A stretch of 64,000 bases of DNA from CAYMYN01 sp964394665 (GTDB taxonomy: Bacteria > Planctomycetota > UBA1135 > GCA-002686595): NCBI GenBank assembly GCA_964394665.1, contig CAYMYN010000004.1:262865-326864 (forward strand), given 5' to 3'. Made by a program: the position numbers and the translations under genes. Shown here in pieces: positions 1 through 11,021 of this stretch. The notes under the pieces were generated by a model. That model made no database searches. It worked only from the letters and a program-made list of their open reading frames with translations, and was not told the DNA's origin. Position 1 is the first letter of the stretch. Each line of letters opens with the position of its first letter.

Positions 1-749
1 AGGTACTCGCGCAGCGCGGCGAGCTCGATCAGCGGACCGCTGCCCGAGCTTCCCAGGTTCACGGTGGCCGGGTGCACGGTCCGCAACCAGTCGCCGAGGG
101 TCCCGCCTTCGGGCTCGCAGGCTCCCATCGTGAACGAGTCGCCGACGAGGGCGATGTCGTAGTGGGGGTGAGCCCAGGTTCCCGGGGGATTGCGGAAGCC
201 GTGTTCGTCGGACGTGTAGCGCACGTACTCGCCCGTCTGGTTCGAGTTGCAGAACAGGGTCGGGGCCAGGCTGATGCTGCCGAACGGGATCGTGGGCTGG
301 CCGCCGATCGGCGGCGCGTGCAGGAATCCGCTGGGGTGGTAGGTCGGAACGTGGCGCTCGCCGGCCTGGTAGAGGTCGAGCAACACCTCGCTCGGCGTGC
401 GCCGGTCGTAGGAGGGCGGCAACTTCAGCGGGCGCCGCGGACCATGGGCCCGCAGGGCGGCCTCGCTCCCGACCAGGGCCACGATCCAGGTCGCGACCGC
501 GACCAGCAGGCCGCGACGCACGCGCGCCGGCACGCCCAGAGCCAGGAGCGAGAGGACGCCGGGCGTTGCCAGTAGGGCCAGCACGATCGGCCGTCCCTCC
601 GTCGCCGGGGCGTCCGTCCAGGCGTGCCAGACGAAGGCGCCCGAGGCCAACGCGATCAGGGCGGCCGCGGGGCGGGCGCCGAGGCCGCTCCCCCCACTCC
701 GCCGATCGGGACGGTCCGCGCCGGCCGGGTCGACCCCCAACGTGTCCAC
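1..749 (-). CDS. Membrane-anchored GDSL/SGNH-type hydrolase (partial, C-terminus outside window)
   Basis: The reading frame is open from a GTG at 749 to the window edge (249 codons) and is closed upstream by a TAG at 771-773. The N-terminal ~110 residues contain three hydrophobic stretches, the last ending in SEAALRAHGP, so the protein is probably membrane-anchored with an extracytoplasmic catalytic domain. That domain carries the block I motif of SGNH hydrolases, LVGDSFTMG, followed by a typical NLGSSGSGP block. SGNH proteins of this type are esterases or O-acyl-modifying enzymes, often acting on exopolysaccharide or envelope glycans; the substrate cannot be read here. The Asp/His block lies beyond the edge. 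The gene at 34261-35313 has a related layout. The start codon is uncertain. Confidence 0.75.
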   Translation of the reverse strand, partial: MDTLGVDPAGADRPDRRSGGSGLGARPAAALIALASGAFVWHAWTDAPATEGRPIVLALLATPGVLSLLALGVPARVRRGLLVAVATWIVALVGSEAALRAHGPRRPLKLPPSYDRRTPSEVLLDLYQAGERHVPTYHPSGFLHAPPIGGQPTIPFGSISLAPTLFCNSNQTGEYVRYTSDEHGFRNPPGTWAHPHYDIALVGDSFTMGACEPEGGTLGDWLRTVHPATVNLGSSGSGPLIELAALREY

Positions 750-826
750 TCGTGAGCCCTCGGCCCGATCCTAACCGGGTCTTCGGAGGCGCGGGGAGGG
801 GCGCCCGGCGCGCGCCTGGGAGGGGC

Positions 827-2359
827 TCACCACCAGCCCCGCCGCAGGGCGAGCGCCTCGGCCAGGTGGGCGTCGTCGACGCGCGCCGAACCCTCGAGGT
901 CCGCCAGGGTGCGGGCCACGCGCCGCAGGGCCTGCACCGCGCGGGCGGAGAGGGGCTGGCGCGCTTCGGCCGCGCGCAACAGGCGCCGCGCGCCCGCGGA
1001 CAGGGGCACGGCCGCCTCGAGCGCCGCCGTTTCGAGCGCCGCGTTCGGAACGTCTCCCTGGCGCGCCTGGCGCAGCGCCTGGGCGCGCTCGACGGCGGCG
1101 CGCAGCCCTTCCTCCGCGGGGGAGGCCGGCTCCGCCGGCCGCCCGGGCGCGGCGGAGAGCTCGTCCAGGCTCGGGGGCACCAACTCGAGTCGCAACTCGA
1201 TGCGATCGAGCAGCGGGCCGCTGATGCGCCGGCGATACCGCTCGACGAGCTGCGGCGTGCAGCGGCATGCGACCCGCGGATGTCCCTGGTAGCCGCACGG
1301 GCAGGGGTTCATCGCGCACACGAGCTGGAAGCGCGCCGGGAGATCGACCTGGCGACCCGCGCGGCTGATCGTGACCGCGCCCGATTCGAGGGGCTGGCGC
1401 AGCGCCTCGAGCACCTCGCGCCGGAACTCGGGCAGTTCGTCGAGGAACAACACGCCGCCGTGGGCGAGCGTGATCTCGCCCGGGCTGACCGCCGGGCCGC
1501 CGCCGACCAGGCCCGCGTAGCTGACCGTGTGGTGCGGGGCGCGGAAGGGCCGGGCGCGCGCCAAGCCCCCGGGCCAGCGGCCCGCGGCGGAGAGGGCGCG
1601 CGTGATCTCGAGCCGCTCCGCGCGGCTGGGTGGCGGCAGGATGCGCGGCAAGCGGCGGGCGAGCATCGACTTGCCCGCCCCCGGCGGACCGAGGAAGAGC
1701 AGGCCGTGTCCGCCCGCCGCCGCCACCGCCAGGGCGCGTTTGGCGACGCCCTGGCCACGCACGTCGTCGAGACTTCCCGGCGTCGATGGCGTGCCCGGAG
1801 CCAGCTCGACTTCCGCCTCCGCGACGGGCAAGGACCGCACGCTGGCGAGGTGCTTCACGACCGCGGGCAGGTCGGGTGCGCCGCGGCAATCGAGGCCCTC
1901 GAGCGCCGCGCCCTCGGCCGCCGTCGCGGGCGGGGCGATGAGCCGTGTCAGGCCGCGCGCCTGGGCCGCCATGCCCGCGGCGAGACCGCCCGGCACCGCG
2001 TGCAGGCGCCCGTCGATCCCGAGCTCGCCAAGGAACAACGCGCCCTCGAGCCAACGCGGGTCGAGGTGTCCGCAGGCCGTCGCCGCGGCCAGGGCCAGGG
2101 CCAGATCGAGCGTCTCGCCGTTCTTCTTGCGCGCCGCGGGCACCAGGTTGAGAAACAGTCGGCCGCTGGGCGGACGCAGGCGACTCTCGGCCAACGCGCA
2201 CAGGAGCCGCCGGCGGCTCTCGCGGATCACGGGATCCGGCAGGCCCGTGATGACGACCTCGGTGACGCTCTTGTCCGAGGTCTCGAAGCGACCCTCGACG
2301 GTCACGAGCTCGGCCTCGATGCCGAGCAGGCTGGCTCCCACGACGCGGGCCGTCCCCAT
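827..2359 (-). CDS. comM: ComM/YifB family Mg-chelatase-like AAA ATPase
   Basis: This is a 510-residue protein of the usual ComM length. ComM is a hexameric AAA+ helicase that promotes branch migration when transformed DNA is integrated. The N-terminal ~190 residues form the Lon-protease-like ChlI fold (SDKSVTEVVITGLPDPVIRE). Walker A GPPGAGKS is at 224-231 and Walker B VLFLDE at 303-308. The family signature MNPCPCGYQG is near 350-359, with the C-terminal Mg_chelatase domain following. The ATG at 2359 fits the conserved family start MGTARVVGASLLGIEA; the frame stays open further upstream, but that part does not look like the family. It is transcribed divergently from the CMD gene at 2573. 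ComEC at 12504-14900 is the other DNA-uptake gene in the window. Confidence 0.93.
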   Translation of the reverse strand: MGTARVVGASLLGIEAELVTVEGRFETSDKSVTEVVITGLPDPVIRESRRRLLCALAESRLRPPSGRLFLNLVPAARKKNGETLDLALALAAATACGHLDPRWLEGALFLGELGIDGRLHAVPGGLAAGMAAQARGLTRLIAPPATAAEGAALEGLDCRGAPDLPAVVKHLASVRSLPVAEAEVELAPGTPSTPGSLDDVRGQGVAKRALAVAAAGGHGLLFLGPPGAGKSMLARRLPRILPPPSRAERLEITRALSAAGRWPGGLARARPFRAPHHTVSYAGLVGGGPAVSPGEITLAHGGVLFLDELPEFRREVLEALRQPLESGAVTISRAGRQVDLPARFQLVCAMNPCPCGYQGHPRVACRCTPQLVERYRRRISGPLLDRIELRLELVPPSLDELSAAPGRPAEPASPAEEGLRAAVERAQALRQARQGDVPNAALETAALEAAVPLSAGARRLLRAAEARQPLSARAVQALRRVARTLADLEGSARVDDAHLAEALALRRGWW

Positions 2360-2572
2360 GCCGCTCCGACCCCACGGAGCGCGCCGCGGTTGCCCGTCGG
2401 TTCGGCGAAACGGGTCGACCCTGTCACGATGGACCCCGCGATACCTACTGGCGGCGGGTTGCGCCCCCCGCACCGCAGGCCCAGCTTGTGGGCCACGGGC
2501 CCGACCCCCATCCTGGATGGGCAGCAGCCCGGTTCCGACGCCGTCCCACACCCAGCCCAGCTCGACCCGTCC

Positions 2573-2905
2573 ATGTCGCACTACTACGACCCCGCGGACC
2601 TCGCGCGCTTCGGCGAGATCGGCGAACACGCACCCCACCTCGCCGAGACGTTCTTCGCCTGGTACGGCGCGGTCTTCGCCGACGGCGCCCTTTCCGCCCG
2701 CGAGAAGTCGCTCATCGCCCTGGGCGTGGCGCACGCCGTGCAGTGCCCGTACTGCATCGACGCCTACACCCGCGATGCGTTGGCGAAGGGCGCGGACCCG
2801 GCGCAGCTCACCGAGGCGGTGCACGTCGCGGCGGCCATCAAGGGCGGCGCGGCCCTGGTGCACGGCATCCAGATGAAGAACGTGGCCGACGAAGTGGGGA
2901 TGTGA
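2573..2905 (+). CDS. Arsenosugar-type carboxymuconolactone decarboxylase/AhpD-like protein
   Basis: This is a 110-residue single-domain protein of the AhpD/CMD fold. The redox motif CPYC is at 58-61, in the context HAVQCPYCIDAYT. The canonical AhpD histidine three residues after the second Cys is not present; a Tyr sits in this stretch instead. As I recall, members encoded next to ArsS share this feature. The next gene, 2 bp downstream, is the radical-SAM protein ArsS, and this pairing defines the arsenosugar-associated peroxidase-like subfamily. The exact reaction of this subfamily is not established; a redox or peroxidase-like role beside ArsS is inferred. The ATG at 2573 is preceded by 213 bp of spacer shared with comM, which probably holds both promoters. 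Confidence 0.85.
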   Translation: MSHYYDPADLARFGEIGEHAPHLAETFFAWYGAVFADGALSAREKSLIALGVAHAVQCPYCIDAYTRDALAKGADPAQLTEAVHVAAAIKGGAALVHGIQMKNVADEVGM

Positions 2906-2907
2906 GG

Positions 2908-4002
<1,095 letters not shown>

Positions 4003-4058
4003 CCCGCGCCTTCGCCCGGCCGGGTAGGCGGGGGGCGCATCCCGGGGGCGGTGAACGA

Positions 4059-4098
4059 GCCGAGGCCGGCCCGGACGTCGGTCCGGACCGGCCTCGGC
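4059..4098. terminator. 18-bp stem-loop between convergent genes
   Basis: Arms GCCGAGGCCGGCCCGGAC (4059-4076) and its near-perfect complement (4081-4098) enclose a 4-nt loop, with one G-U-compatible mismatch. The hairpin lies between the stops of arsS (4002) and the convergent secreted-protein gene (4143), so it could serve as a bidirectional terminator. No U-tract follows on either side. Confidence 0.6.
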
Positions 4099-4142
4099 GT
4101 TGGGGAAGGGTCGAACGACGTCGGGTCGCCCGGCCGCTGGGC

Positions 4143-5249
4143 TCACGGCGCCCAGGTCACTTCGATGCCGTTGGTGAAGTTGAAGCCGCTGCCGCAGGGG
4201 CCCGCGGTGTCGCGGAACCAGAGCTGGTAGCGCTTCAGGTCACCGGCCGAGACGCCGCCCACGACGCCGATGTTGACGGTCGTGAAGGAGGAGCCGGTCA
4301 TGCCGGAGTTGCGGATCTGCAGGCGCACGACCTGGCCGCCCGCGCAGCGCAGGCCGTCGCCGAAGGTCGTGCCGTTGCCGCCGCCCGTGGCGTTGTTGCC
4401 CTGCAGGTACAGGCCCGCCTGACCGGTCTGCAGGGTCGAGCCGGAGAGCACGAGGTTCCCTGCGGCGATCGAGTTGCTGCCCAAGGCGACCAGCTTGCCG
4501 CCGCCGGCGCCGGCGCTGTTCGCGCAACCGGCGACGCCGTTGGAGCCGTCGTTGTTGTTGCCGCACGGGCATAGGGTGCCCGAGCCGTCGCCGTTGCAGT
4601 AGCTCGTGATCGCGCCGCCGCCGCCGGGCTCGATCTGGATGCCGTTGAGCGAGATGAAGCTCGTTCCGATGGCGACCTCGACGGTCAGGGTACCGGTGGT
4701 CACGACGGCGTTGTGCACGGCGTAGGTCACGCCCTGGGCGTGCCCGGCGAAGAGGAACCCACCCACCGACTGTTGGGCGTCGGAGGACTCGACCACCCGC
4801 ACGTTGGTCACGAAGCCCGTCTTGGCGTCCGGCGCGATCGCGTAGGTGTAGACCTCGTAGTCGCCGTTGGCGAGCCCGCTGAACGTGATCGGGTACCAAA
4901 TGCCGCTCGTGCCGCCGTAGATGATGTCCTCGAGCAACGCCGCGTCGTCCCCGGTCATGTTCGCGTTGTCGAAGCTCAGCGAGAACGACAGGGTGGGGCT
5001 GGGGGTGACGGTGACGCCGGTGGCCGCGCCGGACTTGTCGAGCAGCGGCACGTTGCTGGTGCCCGGGAGCACCGGGTTCCAGACGCCGGCCGTGCCCGCC
5101 GCCGCGTAGCCCGCCGTGGGGACCGGGCCGCCGGAGACGGAGTTGAAGTCGACGTTGAAGCCCTGCGCGGAGGCGGACGCGGCGCAGAGCACGCCGAGCA
5201 GCGCCGCACCGCAGAGGCGCCGCGCAGGACGGAGGGAGGTGGAGACCAT
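4143..5249 (-). CDS. Secreted protein with C-terminal Cys/Gly-rich 'CPCGNNN' domain
   Basis: This is a 368-residue protein. The ATG at 5249 gives a clear signal peptide (RRLCGAALLGVLCAASASAQ). Residues ~30-210 form a beta-rich, glycine-rich region resembling a galactose-binding or PEP-CTERM-type ectodomain. Residues ~215-368 start with SYCNGDGSGTLCPCGNNN and contain GCANS, RCAGG and a final PCGSGFNF. I recall this C-terminal domain as recurrent in many secreted proteins of one deep planctomycetal lineage, where it may serve as a sorting or surface-attachment module; no function is established. No enzymatic motif is seen. The gene stands alone between convergent arsS and an orphan binding protein. 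An upstream in-frame ATG would add 39 residues and destroy the signal peptide, so it was rejected. Confidence 0.8.
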   Translation of the reverse strand: MVSTSLRPARRLCGAALLGVLCAASASAQGFNVDFNSVSGGPVPTAGYAAAGTAGVWNPVLPGTSNVPLLDKSGAATGVTVTPSPTLSFSLSFDNANMTGDDAALLEDIIYGGTSGIWYPITFSGLANGDYEVYTYAIAPDAKTGFVTNVRVVESSDAQQSVGGFLFAGHAQGVTYAVHNAVVTTGTLTVEVAIGTSFISLNGIQIEPGGGGAITSYCNGDGSGTLCPCGNNNDGSNGVAGCANSAGAGGGKLVALGSNSIAAGNLVLSGSTLQTGQAGLYLQGNNATGGGNGTTFGDGLRCAGGQVVRLQIRNSGMTGSSFTTVNIGVVGGVSAGDLKRYQLWFRDTAGPCGSGFNFTNGIEVTWAP

Positions 5250-5370
5250 GGAGGCTGCCGTGGGATAGGGACTCGGGGTAGGGGGCCCCCGGGTCTCCGC
5301 GACCCGCGCCGATGCCCCCTGCTCCCTAGCCAAAATGTAAGGGCCGCGTCGCTTCCGGGGGTCCAAAACG

Positions 5371-5415
5371 CCCCGATCGGGGGGATTGGGCGCTCGGAGC
5401 TCCCCGAGGGCGCCC
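5371..5415 (-). terminator. Two adjacent hairpins downstream of the binding-protein gene
   Basis: On the minus strand, downstream of the stop at 5511, there is first a bulged stem (5388-5415, arms GGGCG-CTCGG and CCGAG-CGCCC). It is followed by CCCCGATCGGGG (5371-5382) and then a short TTTT. This is a plausible factor-independent terminator for the 5511-6530 gene, though the U-tract is short. Confidence 0.45.
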
Positions 5416-5510
5416 GGCGGGGGCGGCCGACGGTCCCGATCCGGGGCCGGCCCCTTTCCGTGGGCCGTGGAACCGGCGGAGGTCCGCGCCGGCGGACCCC
5501 AGCAGGCAGC

Positions 5511-6530
5511 TCAGCGGAAACGGGCGTCGAGCTCCGGCAGGCGGCGGGCCACGTCGCGCCCGAGCGCGCGGAAGTCGACGGCGAGGGCGCGGAACTCGCC
5601 CGGCACCCGGACCTCCGGGGGGCGCTCGATGCCGGGTTTCAGCGGGATGTGCCCGCGGGGGTGGAAGGCCAGGATGCGCTCGGTCTCGTCGGAGAGCAGG
5701 AACTCGATCAGCTCACGGGCCTCGGCGGGATGGGGCCCGCCCTTCACGCGCGCCACGGTGTTGGGGATCAGCAGCGTTCCCATCCCATCCTGGTCGGGAT
5801 GGACGGCGATCACCGGGGCGCCCTCGGCGCGCACCAGGCGGTAGTCGCTGGAGTCCGTCAGGCCGAAGGCGATCTGGCCCTGGCCCACGAGCTGCGCCAG
5901 GCGCCCATTGCCCGGCGGCAGGTGGCACTCGTTGCGCTGCACGCCCCCGAGGAACCGCTCGGTCTCGGCCTCGCCCAGGACCTGGTAGAGCGCCGTCACG
6001 TGGGTCAGGGTCGTGCCCGTGACCGGCCGCACGAGCGCGGCGCGGCCCTTCCAACGCGGGTCGACGAGGTCCCAGATCGACGTGGGGCGCTCGGCCTCGG
6101 GCACGAGCTCGGTGTTCACGATCAGCACCCGCGCGCGGGCCGCGAAGCCGAACCAGAAGCCGTCCGGGTCGCGGTACTCGGCCGGGATCCGATCCGCACC
6201 CGCCGGCGGGGGATCGAGGCGCTCGAGCACGCCCTCGTCCACCAGGCGCACGGTGTGGGCGGTCTCGGAGTTCCAGAACACGTCCGCCTGCGGACGGCCG
6301 CGCTCGGCGATCAGGGTCTGCACCAGGCCCACGGTCTTGTCGCGCTCGGTGTCGGAGCGCAGCTCGACGCGGATCCCGCTCCGGCGCTCGAAGGCCTCGA
6401 CCACGGCGCGGGCGGTGGGCTCGTTGAGGGAGGTGTAGAGCACCACGCGCCGCGCGCCCGGGTCCGACGGGCCGCAGGCGAGGAGCGGGAGCAGGCATGC
6501 CAGCAACGCGCAGAGCAGGGGCGGACGCAT
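5511..6530 (-). CDS. Extracellular solute-binding lipoprotein, iron(III)-type (AfuA/FbpA-like)
   Basis: This is a 339-residue periplasmic binding protein. The ATG at 6530 gives a lipoprotein signal (MRPPLLCALLACLLPLLACG), with the lipobox Cys near residue 19. The mature start RRVVLYTSLNEPTARAVVEA and the block QADVFWNSETAHT are typical of family 1 extracellular binding proteins for Fe(III) or similar ions. The C-terminal block PHPAEARELIEFLLSDE is also conserved in these. No permease or ATPase gene is adjacent, so it is an orphan component or shares a transporter encoded elsewhere. The ligand is inferred from family resemblance only. It is transcribed divergently from the amidase gene, with a 72-bp gap. 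Confidence 0.8.
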   Translation of the reverse strand: MRPPLLCALLACLLPLLACGPSDPGARRVVLYTSLNEPTARAVVEAFERRSGIRVELRSDTERDKTVGLVQTLIAERGRPQADVFWNSETAHTVRLVDEGVLERLDPPPAGADRIPAEYRDPDGFWFGFAARARVLIVNTELVPEAERPTSIWDLVDPRWKGRAALVRPVTGTTLTHVTALYQVLGEAETERFLGGVQRNECHLPPGNGRLAQLVGQGQIAFGLTDSSDYRLVRAEGAPVIAVHPDQDGMGTLLIPNTVARVKGGPHPAEARELIEFLLSDETERILAFHPRGHIPLKPGIERPPEVRVPGEFRALAVDFRALGRDVARRLPELDARFR

Positions 6531-6602
6531 GGGGCCGAGCGTAGGGTCCCGGGCCCCAGGCACCTACAGCTCCCGGGGCCTGCGGGGAGCGGGGGATCCG
6601 GT

Positions 6603-7517
6603 ATGCTCGTCCGCGTGAAGTCGCTCACCGTTCCCTGCGCCGCCCTGGCGCTGCTGGTCCTCGGCGCGTGCCGCTCCACCGAGGCCGAGGCCGCCCCGCC
6701 CGCGGACACGATCCGCATCGCTGCCCGCGCCTTCGCCGTCGGTCGCCCCGTCGTGCCGCCCGAGGCCGCGCGGGTCGAGGGCGCGCCGCGCGTCCCCGGC
6801 CGCGTGCACCCGCGCTTCGCCGGCGTCGAGGTGCCCGCCGACTGCGACGACCCGCGCCGCGTCGCGCAGGTCGTCGATCGCATCCTGCTCGTGCACGAGG
6901 GCGGCGGAGCGGCCGAGGCGGCGCTGCGCGCGCGGTTCGCTTCGGGCGACGGCGCGCACTTCGCCATCGACCTCGACGGCACGATCCACCAATTGCTCGA
7001 CGTGCGCGACACGACCCGCCACCGCGGCCGCGCCGAGGCGCGCGACGTCGTGGTGCTGCTCGCGGGCTTCGGGGCCGTGCGCCCGCGGGAAGCGGAGGCC
7101 CTCGAGGCCTTCTACGGCCGCGACGAGCTGGGTCTGCGCCTCGAAGTCCCCCTGGGGCCCGGCGGCGCTGGCCCGCGCGAGGCGGGCCTCGTGTTGCGGC
7201 CCCAGGGCGGCCGGGTGCGGGGCGAGGTCAACGGCTACGTGCTCGAGCAGCTCGACTTCACCACCGAGCAGTACGAGTCCCTGGTGCGGCTCACCGCGAC
7301 CCTGTGCCGGGCGTTGCCGCGCCTGCGGGCCGACGCGCCCCGGGACGGGGGCGGATTCCTCTCCACGCGGGCCCTCGACGCCGAGGCCCTCGAACGATTC
7401 CGCGGCGTGCTCGGCAGCTACCACCTCGACCCCGACGCGACCGGCCCCGGCCCGGCCTTCGACTGGGAGGGGTTCCTGCGCCGCGTGCGCGCCGAGCTCG
7501 AGCGCTGGCCGAGCTGA
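6603..7517 (+). CDS. N-acetylmuramoyl-L-alanine amidase-like lipoprotein (Amidase_2 fold)
   Basis: This is a 304-residue lipoprotein with lipobox LVLGAC (Cys23). The catalytic domain resembles AmiD/AmpD amidases, which cut the amide bond between N-acetylmuramic acid and the peptide stem. LLVHEGG (His98) fits the first zinc ligand. AHFAIDLDGTIHQLLD followed by TTRHRG fits the central sheet. SYHLDPDATGPGPAFDW near residues 272-288 fits the last His/Asp pair and the PGPAFDW tail. The loop before GPGPAFDW is shorter than usual, so zinc binding should be modelled. A GTG at 6615 is an alternative start that gives a tighter signal peptide. The next gene, on the opposite strand, is murQ, which suggests a peptidoglycan-recycling neighbourhood. 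Confidence 0.75.
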   Translation: MLVRVKSLTVPCAALALLVLGACRSTEAEAAPPADTIRIAARAFAVGRPVVPPEAARVEGAPRVPGRVHPRFAGVEVPADCDDPRRVAQVVDRILLVHEGGGAAEAALRARFASGDGAHFAIDLDGTIHQLLDVRDTTRHRGRAEARDVVVLLAGFGAVRPREAEALEAFYGRDELGLRLEVPLGPGGAGPREAGLVLRPQGGRVRGEVNGYVLEQLDFTTEQYESLVRLTATLCRALPRLRADAPRDGGGFLSTRALDAEALERFRGVLGSYHLDPDATGPGPAFDWEGFLRRVRAELERWPS

Positions 7518-7524
7518 TTGGGGC

Positions 7525-8448
7525 TCAGCTCCCCGCGTCGAGCACGTCGGCGAGCCGCCCACCGGCTGCGTCCAGGCGCGCGCGGGCCGCGTCGGGCGCG
7601 AGCCCCAGGCGCAGGGCCGCGATCGCGACCTTGACCTCGCCCCGTGCCGCATCGAGGGCGGCCTCCGCCGCGCCGTCGTCGACGCGCGCCAGCTCCGCCA
7701 CCAAGCCCACGCCCCGTCGCCACAGCTTGCGGTTCGCGCGCGCGTCGACGTCCACCATGCGATTGCCGTGCACCTTGCCCAGGCGCACCATCGCCAACGT
7801 GCTGATGCGATTGAGCACGAGCTTGGTCAGCGTCCCGGCCTTGAGGCGCGTGCTGCCGGCGACGAGCTCGGGCCCGGTCGGGGCGCGGATCGAGACGTCG
7901 GCTTCGTCGGGGGCCTCCTCGAAGGGCACGCAGGCCAGCATCACCGTCGCCGCGCCGCGCTCCCGCGCGCGGGCCAGGGCCGCGCGCACGAAGGGCGCCC
8001 GGCCGCTGGCGCTGATGCCGAGCACCACGTCCGCCGCACCCACGCGCCGCCCGTCGATGGCCGCCGCCCCGGCCTCGGCGTCGTCCTCCGCGCCCTCGAC
8101 CGCGCGCACCAGGGCCGACTCGCCGCCGGCGATCACGGCCTGCACGGCCCGCGGGTCGCTGCGGAAGGTCGGCGGACACTCGGCGGCGTCGAGCACCCCC
8201 AGGCGCCCGCTCGTCCCGGCGCCGACGTAGATCAGGCGCCCGCCGCGGGCCAGGCGTCCGGCCACCAACTCGACGGCGCGCGCGATCGCGGGTCGCGCGT
8301 CCACCAGGGCGCGCAGCACCGCCCCCTCGTCCGCGTCGAAGAGCTCGAGGGCCCCTTCGATCGGCAGTCGGTCGAGCTCCGCGCTGGCGGGGTTCGCGGC
8401 CTCGGTCGAGGCCCGCTCGTCGGCGGGGTTCACGGCCGGCGAGCTCAC
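7525..8448 (-). CDS. murQ: N-acetylmuramic acid 6-phosphate etherase MurQ
   Basis: This is a 307-residue SIS-domain enzyme. MurQ cleaves the D-lactyl ether of MurNAc-6-phosphate to give GlcNAc-6-phosphate during cell-wall recycling in the cytoplasm. The family signature GTSGRLGVLDAAECPPTF is intact, as are GISASGRAPFVRAAL and STRLKAGTLTKLVLN. The N-terminus, with ERASTEAANPASAELDRL, matches the family start. The GTG at 8448 overlaps the TGA of the upstream SDR gene by 4 bp (GTGA), so translation is probably coupled; a second GTG lies at 8433. Its presence implies that MurNAc sugars are recycled, consistent with the neighbouring amidase. Confidence 0.95.
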   Translation of the reverse strand: MSSPAVNPADERASTEAANPASAELDRLPIEGALELFDADEGAVLRALVDARPAIARAVELVAGRLARGGRLIYVGAGTSGRLGVLDAAECPPTFRSDPRAVQAVIAGGESALVRAVEGAEDDAEAGAAAIDGRRVGAADVVLGISASGRAPFVRAALARARERGAATVMLACVPFEEAPDEADVSIRAPTGPELVAGSTRLKAGTLTKLVLNRISTLAMVRLGKVHGNRMVDVDARANRKLWRRGVGLVAELARVDDGAAEAALDAARGEVKVAIAALRLGLAPDAARARLDAAGGRLADVLDAGS

Positions 8449-9305
8449 CGCCCCTCCCCGCCGCGCGGCCGGCGCGGGCGCGAGCCCAGCTCCCAGAAAG
8501 GCGTCGGCAGGCTGCCGCCGCCGTCGATCACCAGGCACTCGCCGGTGATCGCCTCCGACGCGGGCGAGAGCAGGTGCAGGGCCTGGGCCGCGACGTCCTC
8601 GACGTCGACGAAGCGCCCCTGGGGGATGGCCTCCTCGATGCGCGCGCGGGTGGCTTCGTCGGGCCACAGGTTGCGCCCCGCGCCCTCGGACTCGAAGGGG
8701 CCGGGGGCGATCGCGTTGACGCGCACGCCGCGCCGCGCCCACTCGGCGGCCAGGGTGCGGGTCAGCGCCAGCACGCCGGCCTTGGCGCTGGCCGAGTGCG
8801 CCACGCCCGGCATGCCGGTCCAGGCGTAGGTCGCGACCACGTTGAGGATCGCGCCGCGGCCGGCGGCCAACATGTGGGTGCCCGCGTGGCGCGAGCAGTA
8901 GAAGGTGCCGTCCAGCACGATGCCGAGCACCGCGCGCCAGGCGTTGGCCGAGAGGCGCTCGCTGGGGCAGACGAAGTTGCCCGCGGCGTTGTTGACCAGG
9001 AGGTCGATCCGGCCCTGGTCCTCGACGAGCCCGTCGACGCAGCGCCGCACGGCGTCGGGCTCGCGCACGTCGAGGGCGCGGGCCTCGACGCGCCAACCGC
9101 GGCGGGCACCCTCCTCGAGCAACGCCCCGTGGTGGGCCGGGTCGCGCGAGGCGATCGTCACCCGCGCGCCCAGGGCCGCCAGGCCGCGGGAGATCGCCAG
9201 GCCCAGGCCCGTGCCCCCGCCGGTGACCAGGGCCACCTGGTCCCCGAAGGTCCCGCTCGGGAGCCAGCGCGCGCAGGGGGGAGTCTCGGAACTCGGGGCA
9301 TCCAT
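8445..9305 (-). CDS. 2,4-dienoyl-CoA reductase-type SDR oxidoreductase
   Basis: This is a 286-residue short-chain dehydrogenase. The NAD(P) motif TGGGTGLG is at 28-35 and NNAAGNF at 105-111; the latter is typical of the mitochondrial/peroxisomal DECR branch. The usual YxxxK is replaced by SASAK (Lys175), with a Tyr at 160 in NVVATYAWTG. This is the same displacement known in DECR1, where the catalytic Tyr lies upstream. The family reduces 2,4-dienoyl-CoA esters in unsaturated fatty acid oxidation. The gene overlaps murQ by 4 bp, an odd partner. It is divergent from the aldehyde dehydrogenase at 9464. An acyl-CoA substrate is inferred from the motifs. Confidence 0.85.
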   Translation of the reverse strand: MDAPSSETPPCARWLPSGTFGDQVALVTGGGTGLGLAISRGLAALGARVTIASRDPAHHGALLEEGARRGWRVEARALDVREPDAVRRCVDGLVEDQGRIDLLVNNAAGNFVCPSERLSANAWRAVLGIVLDGTFYCSRHAGTHMLAAGRGAILNVVATYAWTGMPGVAHSASAKAGVLALTRTLAAEWARRGVRVNAIAPGPFESEGAGRNLWPDEATRARIEEAIPQGRFVDVEDVAAQALHLLSPASEAITGECLVIDGGGSLPTPFWELGSRPRRPRGGEGR

Positions 9306-9463
9306 GGGCCCCAGGGTACGCGGCGCCGCGGGCCCGCCCGCAAAGCCGCAGCCGGTGAATGCTCCGACAGGCTGCTAGAGTGTTCGCCCCGAACGCCCGG
9401 CGGCGCGGGTCCGATCCCTCCTGCGGGGCGGGCGCGGCGCCGGGACAGCTCCCGGAGAGCCCC

Positions 9464-11011
<1,548 letters not shown>

Positions 11012-11021
11012 GGCGCGGGGG

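Noticed and set aside
5250..5510. A gene in the spacer next to the secreted protein
   Set aside because: The in-frame extension upstream of 5249 would bury the signal peptide, and the rest has only hairpins.
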